A DNA stretch of 10,000 nucleotides from Methanospirillum hungatei (GTDB taxonomy: Archaea > Halobacteriota > Methanomicrobia > Methanomicrobiales > Methanospirillaceae): NCBI RefSeq assembly GCF_020216685.1, contig NZ_JAIWNS010000037.1:1-10000 (forward strand). The letters run 5' to 3'. Below are positions 1 to 6,797 of the stretch, one piece after another; the first letter of the stretch is position 1; the number at the start of each line of letters is the position of its first letter. The notes beneath the pieces are model-generated. The model searched no databases. It worked only from the letters and a program-made list of their open reading frames with translations, and was not told the DNA's origin. Both the position numbers and the translations under genes were made by a program.

Positions 1-2
1 CA

Positions 3-1349
3 CCGAAAACCGAGATAAACCGGAGATTCTATTGGTTTACAATCAACCCAAACCAATGGGATCCGGAAAACTTATGGAGAGAGCAAGAGGTTGATCTCTG
101 GTCAGGAAACATGCGACAGGCATTTTCTGATATTGAGGAGTCAGATATTGTTTTTTGCTATGAATCAGGAGCACAATATAAACGTTTTACCGGGATAGCA
201 ACCTGCACTCGAAAGACCTATTCGGCTGAGGGCATACCTCAGGTATATATCAAAGGGCTTCGAAAAGTCGAAGGTCCTGATTGGAAGACTTTGAAATCGG
301 ATGGAATACTTGCAGAATCAGTACCCATACGGATGGGTGCCCGTGGAACACTCTTTCCAGTGAGTACTGAGGAAGGATTGCGTATCCTCTCCATGCAGGG
401 GATTACACCCTCGGAACTGGGAATCGAAGAACAAGATGCAACCTCGAATAGTATCCCATTTCATTCGATTACGTTCCATCCATCAATTTGTTACGAAGAA
501 TTTATTGAAGGAATCATGCCATCAGTCAGCTCTGATGGGACTATAGTGTATCAGGTGAAAGAAGGAGTCTTCAAGACGATATGCAGGATGGCTTTTAATT
601 CCCTCCTCCACTATGTAGGAATTGAGAAAACATGGAATTCTGAAAGTGACATTCCAAACCTGACTGAAGAAGAAAAAGGCCTAATTAATTCTAGTTCAGC
701 TGAAATACCTCATTTTCTCATGATAGATGAGATTAACCGGGGTGATATATCCCGGATTTTTGGTGAACTTATCACACTCCTTGAACGGGATAAACGAGCT
801 GCCGCCCCCAATCAATTACCGGTTACCCTTCCCTATTCACGAACTAGGTTCGCTATACCCCCAAACCTGTTCATTATCGGGACTATGAATACCGCTGATA
901 AATCTATTGCTCTCGTTGATGTAGCGCTTCGAAGAAGATTTGGATTCATCGAGATGCTCCCGGATCACGCAGCCCTTCGTGAATATCTCACTCATGATAG
1001 TCTTGATACTCATAAGATCTTCACCCTTGCAATCGATATTCTTGAAGAGATCAATGCCAGAATATCTAAAGAATTTGACCGTGACCACCAGATCGGCCAT
1101 AGTTACCTCATGCGGCTGAAGGAGTGCAATTCACGCGACGACGCAGTATCCGAACTCTGGTCCATCTGGTATGATGAAATTTTACCTCTCCTTCAGGAAT
1201 ACTTCTATGATGCTCCAACCAGGCTTCATGCAGTAATAGGGGATGGATTTGTTGAATATAATACACATTCACTCATCATTCATCCGGAAAAAGATGAGAA
1301 CGAGTTTCTGGACGCTCTCTCGAATATCCTTAATACAGATGCAGAATGA
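3..1349 (+). CDS. mcrB: McrB-like AAA+ NTPase with EVE-like domain, 5'-partial
   Basis: This is the NTP-driven motor subunit of a type IV (modification-dependent) restriction system. The reading frame is open to the left window edge: 36 codons precede the ATG at 111 and already look like protein (RRFYWFTINPNQWDP), so that ATG is not the true start and the gene begins outside the window. Numbering from Met-111, the segment from the edge to about residue 95 resembles an EVE/PUA-like modified-base reader (DIVFCYESG, RFTGIA). It is followed by the McrB hallmark TFHPSICYEEFIEGI (121-135), Walker B HFLMIDEINRGD (201-212), the McrB signature GTMNTADKS (257-265), arginine-finger candidates ALRRRFGF (272-279) and the C-terminal QIGHSYL (327-333). 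No Walker A (GxxGxGKT) is visible. It normally lies roughly 50 residues before the FHPS strand, so here it is either upstream of the EVE-like domain, beyond the window, or lost. The stop codon overlaps mcrC as ATGA, which indicates translational coupling. Family assignment is firm; the EVE label is likely but not certain. Confidence 0.88.
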   Translation, partial: PKTEINRRFYWFTINPNQWDPENLWREQEVDLWSGNMRQAFSDIEESDIVFCYESGAQYKRFTGIATCTRKTYSAEGIPQVYIKGLRKVEGPDWKTLKSDGILAESVPIRMGARGTLFPVSTEEGLRILSMQGITPSELGIEEQDATSNSIPFHSITFHPSICYEEFIEGIMPSVSSDGTIVYQVKEGVFKTICRMAFNSLLHYVGIEKTWNSESDIPNLTEEEKGLINSSSAEIPHFLMIDEINRGDISRIFGELITLLERDKRAAAPNQLPVTLPYSRTRFAIPPNLFIIGTMNTADKSIALVDVALRRRFGFIEMLPDHAALREYLTHDSLDTHKIFTLAIDILEEINARISKEFDRDHQIGHSYLMRLKECNSRDDAVSELWSIWYDEILPLLQEYFYDAPTRLHAVIGDGFVEYNTHSLIIHPEKDENEFLDALSNILNTDAE

Positions 1350-2662
1350 ATAATTCGGTTGCAACCGTCTTCGAATGGGAGCGATACCCGTACGTCATGA
1401 GCACAAGAAACTTGTTTAACAAGGGAGTTTTTTTCTTTACTCCCTCATTTCTTAATACCCTGGATACAATCGACAAAGACCAGAAGTACTTCATTATCAC
1501 CCGTGACAAAATCAAGTTTAAACAACAGGTCGGCGTCATCCGGATAGACGGATTCACTCTTCAGGTCTTTCCAAAACTCTTTAAGGAACGATATGTTGAG
1601 CATCAGGCAGTCATTGCCAGGAATCTTGCCGTAATGCTCTCATATACCCTTGTCCCTCTTTCGCCGGTGGGAATGGCAACACTTGCAGAAGAGGATTGGG
1701 ACCTGCTTGAACTATTCATTCACTTGTTTGCCGTTCATCTCCTTGCTCTTCTTTCACATACACAATCAAGAGAATATCTCACCGAGCGGGATTCTCTTCG
1801 ATATGTTCAGGAAAGAATTCTCACACGGGAATACTGGAACCCAGCCCGACTTCATATAATACCTTGCCAATATCACACATTCTCCCAGGATACGCTCATT
1901 AACAGGACACTTAAGTACTGTACAACACTCATGCTCAGGCAGACTCGGAATTATGAAACTGCATCACTACTTCGGAAAATACTTCAAATAGTAGAGCCAG
2001 TTGATTACACTCCGGTCAATCTCCATGAAGTCAGATCTATTCAACTTAACAGGTTGAATCGAAAATTTGCACCATTTATAAAATTCTGTGAATTTTATCT
2101 TTCCCATACGACTATCGCTCTCCAGGCATCCAATACTGAAACCTTCTCGCTTATGGTCCCCATGGAGAAAGTGTTTGAGTCGTTCATTGTCGGGATAATT
2201 ACTCATCACCCGCACATTCTTCCAAAAGGGGTACGATGCAAGACTCAGTATCCTGCCGGACATCTTGCACACGATCATAACGATAGGGGATTATTCAGAT
2301 TAAAACCGGATATTGTTCTCTTTTATAATAATTCATCTGCGGTTATTGATACTAAATACAAATTACTCTCCGACGCAAAAAAATATGATAATGTCAGCCA
2401 GAATGACATATATCAGGTGTATGCATATGGTGCGAAAACAAATGCAGATTCAATTATGCTCCTCTATCCGGATGACGGGGACTCCAGATATTTAAACTGG
2501 AAAATTATCTATGATCATGACCGACAGATCCCTCTGCTTATCCGGTCTGTGACAGTATCGATGGATCTTATGAAAGACCTGAATATGTTTATTGATCAAC
2601 TCGCTCATTACTTTGAAGAATTATGCCCTCAACCTCATATAACCCAGATACCAGCGAACTGA
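1346..2662 (+). CDS. mcrC: McrC-like PD-(D/E)XK nuclease subunit
   Basis: This 438-residue protein is the nuclease partner of the McrB-like motor. In this family McrC binds the McrB ring, stimulates its GTPase and cleaves DNA (or RNA in some relatives) near modified bases. The N-terminal part has the McrC strand pattern [17 protein letters not shown] (62-78). The C-terminal half carries the nuclease motifs: MEKVFESFI (273-281) with the conserved [11 protein letters not shown] (319-327) giving the acidic residue D322, VIDTKYK (333-339) giving D335 and K337, and the following [11 protein letters not shown] (352-362), which matches the Q-x-x-x-Y region of McrC nucleases. All expected catalytic positions are present and the frame is intact, so the subunit looks functional. 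The start codon lies within the mcrB stop (ATGA at 1346-1349). Its last 40 nt overlap the next gene. The sequence is noticeably more AT-rich than the gene that follows. Confidence 0.9.
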   Translation: MNNSVATVFEWERYPYVMSTRNLFNKGVFFFTPSFLNTLDTIDKDQKYFIITRDKIKFKQQVGVIRIDGFTLQVFPKLFKERYVEHQAVIARNLAVMLSYTLVPLSPVGMATLAEEDWDLLELFIHLFAVHLLALLSHTQSREYLTERDSLRYVQERILTREYWNPARLHIIPCQYHTFSQDTLINRTLKYCTTLMLRQTRNYETASLLRKILQIVEPVDYTPVNLHEVRSIQLNRLNRKFAPFIKFCEFYLSHTTIALQASNTETFSLMVPMEKVFESFIVGIITHHPHILPKGVRCKTQYPAGHLAHDHNDRGLFRLKPDIVLFYNNSSAVIDTKYKLLSDAKKYDNVSQNDIYQVYAYGAKTNADSIMLLYPDDGDSRYLNWKIIYDHDRQIPLLIRSVTVSMDLMKDLNMFIDQLAHYFEELCPQPHITQIPAN

Positions 2663-3582
2663 CCCGTCGTATATATGGATCAATCTACGGATTAGCCATC
2701 GGTGATGCCCTGGGAGCACCCATCGAGTTCTCCCCACCCGGCTCATTCACACCAGTGACCGGTTTTCGTACCGGAGGACCATTCAACCTTCCTGCCGGCA
2801 CATGGACCGATGACACATCCCTGGCCCTCTGTCTGATCGAAAGCCTGGTTGAATGCAACGGGTGTGATATCAATGATCAGATGCAGCGGTTTGTACGGTG
2901 GTATCAGGAAGGGCATTTGAGTGCAACCGGGCACTGCTTCGATATCGGGACTACGACCAGATCTGCCCTGCATCATTTTTTTGCGACCGGGGACTATCAA
3001 AGCCGTGAGATCGACGACCATTCGGCCGGGAATGGTTCACTTATGCGGATTGCCCCGGTTCCTCTCTTCTTTCATAAAGAACCACACAAAGCAATCTATT
3101 TCGCAGGAGAGAGCAGTAAGGGTACCCATAACCATCCGGCTGCAGTGGATGCATGCAGATATTTTGCCGGACTTATTGTCGGAGCATTGCAGGGAATATC
3201 AAAGGAAAAACTCCTGTCGCCACTGTATGCCCCCATTCCTGATTATTGGGATGAACGTTCGCTCGTCCCGGAAATTGCTGAGGTAGCCATGGGATCCTTC
3301 CTTACAAAGGAACCGCCGGAGATTGCAGGATCCGGGTATGTGGTCAAATCCCTTGAGGCAGCCCTCTGGGCCTTTGCAAAAGGAAGGGACTATCGTGAAT
3401 CTGTCCTCCTTGCAGTGAACCTGGGTGGCGATACTGATACTACGGGGGCCATTTGTGGGCAACTCGCAGGAGCATATTATGGAATTGATGGCATACCGGA
3501 TGAGTGGTGCAGAAACCTAGCAAAAGAAGAACTCATATCAGAAAAGGTAAGGGATCTCATTCATGCGATAGAGTTGGTGTAA
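2623..3582 (+). CDS. ADP-ribosylglycohydrolase (DraG/ARH family)
   Basis: Binuclear-metal hydrolase of 319 residues that removes ADP-ribose from protein (or possibly nucleic-acid) acceptors. The family fold is complete: [16 protein letters not shown] (21-36), the metal-binding [10 protein letters not shown] (60-69), [11 protein letters not shown] (106-116), [11 protein letters not shown] (136-146), [16 protein letters not shown] (168-183) and the C-terminal metal site [11 protein letters not shown] (266-276), with D270, D272 and T273 as predicted ligands. The ATG at 2623 is the only usable start: the conserved fold begins about 15 residues later and no other in-frame start codon occurs there. 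It therefore starts 40 nt inside mcrC, with only a weak purine stretch (GAAG) before it. Classical DraG reverses ADP-ribosylation of nitrogenase reductase, but no nif gene or draT is seen here and the neighbours are restriction genes. The substrate is therefore unknown; a role in defence or self-protection is inference only. GC content is higher than in mcrBC. Confidence 0.9.
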   Translation: MPSTSYNPDTSELTRRIYGSIYGLAIGDALGAPIEFSPPGSFTPVTGFRTGGPFNLPAGTWTDDTSLALCLIESLVECNGCDINDQMQRFVRWYQEGHLSATGHCFDIGTTTRSALHHFFATGDYQSREIDDHSAGNGSLMRIAPVPLFFHKEPHKAIYFAGESSKGTHNHPAAVDACRYFAGLIVGALQGISKEKLLSPLYAPIPDYWDERSLVPEIAEVAMGSFLTKEPPEIAGSGYVVKSLEAALWAFAKGRDYRESVLLAVNLGGDTDTTGAICGQLAGAYYGIDGIPDEWCRNLAKEELISEKVRDLIHAIELV

Positions 3583-3613
3583 TGAGGAACGGAATTGATA
3601 GAAAAACAGTAAT

Positions 3614-5057
3614 TCATACTTTTGCCGAATGAGGAATTGCAAATCGAAGGTTTGCAAGAAGGCCAAGAACAAAGGCATGAAACACTGCCTCCGGAAGTCG
3701 TGCAATATCATACATACTGACAAGACCAAGTGTCAGGTCCTGAAGGGTCTGCTCAAGAACAAAAGGAGCCTTTTTTTTCTAGAAAATAGGAGACAAAATC
3801 CTTTATACCGGCGCTCAGTGAACCGGCATCAAACATATGATTGACAAACTGCCGGTATGCAAGAAAAATCTCCCGGTTCGGGATGGAGAGAGCATAGGTC
3901 AGAAGATTGGGATCATATTCTGCAAAACGCGGATCCTCTGCCTTCAGATAGCCGGAATAATACAATAAACTCCAGATATTAACCGGGTTTTTACCGATAT
4001 CACTGAACGTAATCGTTTCAGAGAGCGGATATCTCAGCTCCTTCCCTGAAAGTAACAACTCCATATCCCGCTTGATCTCCATTCCCCCTGCTGAAAGTTC
4101 CTCGTACACCAGAGCATTTGACGAGGTGTTCAGCCATTTCGGACCAGGGGGATTTGGAATAGCCTGGATATAACTGATCAGCGACCAGGGATTATAGATA
4201 GTGTGACCGCCGAATGAATACCCGTTATACCAGTCACGAATAATATCTGCATGATCTTCTACATGAAATGCGGTCAGGATGAGATCTATCTCATAACTGG
4301 TAAATCCGAATTTATCCGCATACGGACCGACCATAAGCGGGCTTGCCACATCAAGATTGTTTAAATCTGAAAAGATGGACTCATTTGCAATCCGGAGAAT
4401 TCCCGTTACAACCGCACGATACAGGACCTGACCCCGCTCCGGTTTTAAACCAGCACCAAGCCATGAACGCATGAATCCGGCCATTTCATCATAATAACCG
4501 TTGGAGAATGCTTCAATCATGGGAGTGTCGTATTCATCGATAAGTACGATGACCGGTTTTTTGTAAAAATGGTAACAGTGGGAGATGAGTTCTTTCAGAC
4601 TGTTATAAAGTTCATCATCTGGTGATTCTTCCCGACAAATACGAAGATACCGGGCCCTGCTTGCTTCAGGTAAAGATAGACTTATGGGTAAAAATTCTCT
4701 GTATAGCCTTCCAATCTCCGCTTTCGTTGCCTTGATAAAGTAAACATATGAATCCCGTTTGAGATCCTTTAAACTAATATAAATTACTGGATATTGCCCT
4801 TGATGCTGCATATATTCAGGATAATCAGCGATAGCACAGCCCTCAAAGAGATACGCCCTGCTCTCTTCAGACTTTTCAAAGAAATATCGGAGCATTGTCA
4901 TATTCAGGGTTTTGCCAAACCGGCGGGGACGGGGGATAAGGGTAACTTTATTCCCATCAATTATTTCACGTATGAGAAGAGTCTTATCTATAAAATAGCC
5001 TTTTTCATCAATTAATTCTTTGAAATCATCTGTCCCGATGCGAAATTTCTGTTCCAT
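3614..5057 (-). pseudogene. AAA-ATPase-like/PD-(D/E)XK protein, frameshifted and truncated
   Basis: The intact part (ATG at 5057, stop at 3753-3755; 434 codons) is an AAA-ATPase-like protein (AAA-ATPase_like/DUF1703 group, abundant in methanogens and Bacteroidetes). It has a modified P-loop PRPRRFGKTLN (42-52), a Walker B-like strand PVIVLIDEYDTPM (168-180) and the family's DWYNGYSFGG (275-284) and YALSIPNREI (388-397). Full-length members are usually 500-560 residues and end in a PD-(D/E)XK nuclease. Here the frame shifts at an A8 run (T8 on the + strand, 3771-3778) and stops after GSFCS. Shifting by one base restores family-like sequence (LGLVSMYDIA and FHAFVLGLLANLR) as far as a stop at 3614-3616. 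This second frame also ends before the nuclease motifs (SN-E-GxGRxD and ExK), so the catalytic end is missing. AGGA lies 4 nt before the ATG. A programmed shift or a homopolymer sequencing error could explain the frameshift, but not the missing end. Confidence 0.8.
3771..3778 (-). other. A8 homopolymer at frameshift site
   Basis: A run of eight A residues on the minus strand (T8 on the plus strand) lies exactly where the AAA-ATPase-like frame leaves its family alignment. Removing one A joins FLEKK directly to APFVLEQTL, the expected continuation. The tract is a mutational hot spot and also a possible slippage site for polymerase or ribosome. On the plus strand the same T8 could act as a U-tract terminator for the upstream draG-like gene, about 190 nt after its stop. 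Confidence 0.6.
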
Positions 5058-5176
5058 ACAGTCCTGGTATAATGATATTATCTTACTCCTCTATGAGCAT
5101 ATCTCTTTTTATGTAAATCAAAACGTGGATAGAAAGATATCCCGCCCGATACCCATCCTAAAAAGGGGGTACAGGA
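5058..5176 (-). promoter_or_regulatory. Intergenic region with candidate promoter of the AAA-ATPase-like gene
   Basis: This 119-bp spacer separates the two minus-strand pseudogenes. Read on the minus strand, an A/T-rich stretch (GATAATATCATTATA, roughly 15-30 nt before the ATG at 5057) could be an archaeal TATA region, followed by AGGA four bases before the start. Just after the CocE-like stop, a C5-T5 stretch (minus strand, about 5160-5169) could be a weak U-tract terminator. Both readings are by eye only. Confidence 0.3.
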
Positions 5177-6323
5177 TTACTGTAAATCCCGTGGGATCGT
5201 TTCGTTCCACATCTTCTCCCTGATCACCTCACCATTTTCAGATATCCTCCTGATAACCGTCAGATTGAATGACTCTTCATCTGAATCAAGCGTATATCCC
5301 CCCTGAACCTGAAGTAACCGGTCAGACAGGGTTATCTCATCGGTCACATCAGCCTGGTACTGTGCATGAGCAGGATCAGAATCCCTCACCTTCCAGATAT
5401 TCTGCTGCACTGAATGGTACAGGATATCACCCACACTCCATTCCTGATCACTATTTGCCGTATAGGTCGTTTCACCGGTATCCGGATCATAGGAGACCGG
5501 GAGATCCACATCCACCCCACCAAGACTTACCAAGTCAGGGGTTTCCTCCACTTCGGCTAGCAGAGGAAGGGAACAGACATCGGTCAGGGTATTTTCAATA
5601 ACGATAGGTAAGGAAACCCGGGTATCTGGTCCGGGATAGAGGGTCGTAAAACGTAGGTATGGTGTGGGCCAGACCATGGGGAACTGTGCATTGCTCACAG
5701 ATACCCGGACTTTATGGCCAGGATTGAACCGCCAGGTAGTGAAGTGAATCTCACCGGAGATGATTTCCGGAGTGCCGGGGGTAAGAGGTCTCCGGTCCAG
5801 GCGGGATATCCGGTCAGCAAAGAACTCCTCTGATATCTCATATGTTTCAGGATTTGGAATCGCATTCAGGGTATCAATCATCGACTCCCAGATATCCATG
5901 TGAAACGTCCCGTCAACGGAGTGGACATCCTGGTAGAAGAGATCATCAGATGCATGGGCGATCAGGATTGCCTTTCATGCAGGTGGTTTTCTTCCGGCGA
6001 TCATCAGTGCATTAAACCCGCTCCATGACATCCCGGACATCCCCCCATTTCCACTCGACCATTCCTTCCCGGCGAGGAGGTCGATTATCTCAACCCCGTC
6101 TGAGAGTTCCTGCTCTGAATATTCACGGTCAGGAACTACCCCATCGCTTCTCCCCGTCCACCGGACATCTACCATGGCGACCACATACCCCCGCTTTGCA
6201 AAATACATCCCGACATAGTAATCCTCGAGGTATGAGACATCATCCATACGACACGGATCCATCTCAAACAGGACCGGACTCATATACCGGGGAGGAGATA
6301 TGAGAAATATCCGGAAGCGTCAT
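5177..6323 (-). pseudogene. CocE/NonD-family alpha/beta hydrolase, broken
   Basis: Remnant of a CocE/NonD (X-Pro dipeptidyl-peptidase-like, S15) serine hydrolase. The 5' piece (open from 6283 to 5975) holds PVLFEMDPCRMDDV, AKRGYVVAMVDVRWTGRSDG and the nucleophile elbow GMSWSGF, where the family usually has GxSWGG. It ends at an in-frame TGA (5975-5977) after GRKPPA, where relatives read PPALKAI. The same frame continues after the stop with KAILIAHASDDLFYQDVH and runs to 5177. Past SEEFFADRISRLD the sequence jumps directly to the C-terminal beta-domain (TTWRFNPGHKVRVSVSNAQF, VWPTPY). About 300 residues of the usual middle are therefore absent, including the region with the catalytic Asp and His. 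The two pieces together cover about 380 codons, against the usual 550-680. An ATG at 6321-6323 in a different frame reads 19 codons up to GPV and could be the original N-terminus joined by another frameshift. Loss of function is nearly certain. Confidence 0.82.
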
Positions 6324-6496
6324 CTCTAAAAGGTTCCTTGAGAGCATAAAGGTAATGAAACCCGACACGGCCCCTCTCCCCGAAGGGTGTGATGATGTGC
6401 CCTCCCTGTTCCAAGGGTGTGCATAATATAAGGCACAGGTACATCAGGCATTTTTTTTAAATTTAAGAGATAATAGAGTCTTAAAAAGAGTGTTTG

Positions 6497-6587
6497 TGTA
6501 CGGTGTGCATAATTTTTTTTCACATATACACTCACAGATCCGTCATCTGCCTGTTACGTGATCTCCCAAGATTTGGCACACCGTACA
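6497..6587. repeat. 91-bp unit bounded by 12-bp perfect inverted repeats
   Basis: TGTACGGTGTGC at 6497-6508 is exactly reverse-complementary to GCACACCGTACA at 6576-6587, with a 67-bp interior. This could be a small MITE-like element, a hairpin transcript or a protein-binding site pair. No target-site duplication is evident next to the ends. Two-armed symmetry is directly visible; its nature is inference. Confidence 0.5.
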
Positions 6588-6625
6588 AGCCCTGCGAGTA
6601 AAAGGATTTGATTATTGAAAACAAC

Positions 6626-6703
6626 CCATGGTGAGGTTTGCAGGTGTTCCTTTTTCCGGTGAACACCTCGTGCACACATAGGCACACCTGCACACCGTCA
6701 TGG
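6626..6703. repeat. Imperfect long inverted repeat with competing inner hairpin
   Basis: The outer arms 6626-6647 and 6684-6703 pair through CCATG/CATGG and TGCAGGTGT/ACACCTGCA with a few mismatches between. An inner perfect 8-bp repeat (AGGTGTTC 6642-6649 with GAACACCT 6661-6668, 11-nt loop) uses part of the same left arm, so the two structures exclude each other. It lies 95-170 nt downstream of the asparaginase stop on the minus strand. Confidence 0.45.
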
Positions 6704-6781
6704 ATTGTTCCAGTTCCAGGCGGAGATTTACTCAATGAATATTTAGGCCCTCCCCATATATCCTTTTTTTGAAAGATATTC

Positions 6782-6786
6782 AAAAA
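6782..6786 (-). terminator. Candidate U-tract terminator of asparaginase gene
   Basis: On the minus strand a T5 run (GGTCTTTTTG) starts 11 nt after the asparaginase stop codon. Archaeal RNA polymerase often terminates at short U-tracts without a hairpin. The tract is short, so this is only a candidate. Confidence 0.3.
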
Positions 6787-6797
6787 GACCACACACA

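Larger units (their letters stand above)
6324..6797. other. Gene-free stretch with repeated GGTGTGCA-type motifs
   Basis: No credible gene is seen in these 474 bp; the two minus-strand ORFs of 69 and 89 codons have no recognisable domain or start signal. The stretch is rich in a short motif in both orientations. AAGGGTGTG occurs at 6383-6391 and 6413-6421. GGTGTGCATAAT occurs at 6416-6427 and 6502-6513. The reverse form (GGCACACCGTAC, TGCACACCGTCA, GGCACACCTGCAC) occurs near 6575, 6689 and 6681. Several T or A runs (6452-6459 and 6513-6520) are also present. It may be decayed mobile DNA or regulatory sequence. Confidence 0.5.

Noticed and set aside
111..113. ATG at 111 as the start of the McrB-like gene
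   Set aside because: The same frame is open to the left edge and those 36 codons look like the beginning of an EVE-like domain, so the gene continues outside the window.
3629..3844. 71-codon plus-strand ORF rich in Lys and Cys, tempting as a small basic protein
   Set aside because: It lies antisense to the AAA-ATPase-like gene and its shifted-frame nuclease remnant, which explain the sequence better.
5975..5977. In-frame TGA in the hydrolase read as selenocysteine
   Set aside because: Relatives have Leu there, it is not a catalytic position, and the gene also has a large internal deletion, so plain gene decay is simpler.
6375..6703. A CRISPR array from the recurring GGTGTGCA motifs
   Set aside because: Repeats are only 9-12 bp, occur in both orientations and have irregular spacing.
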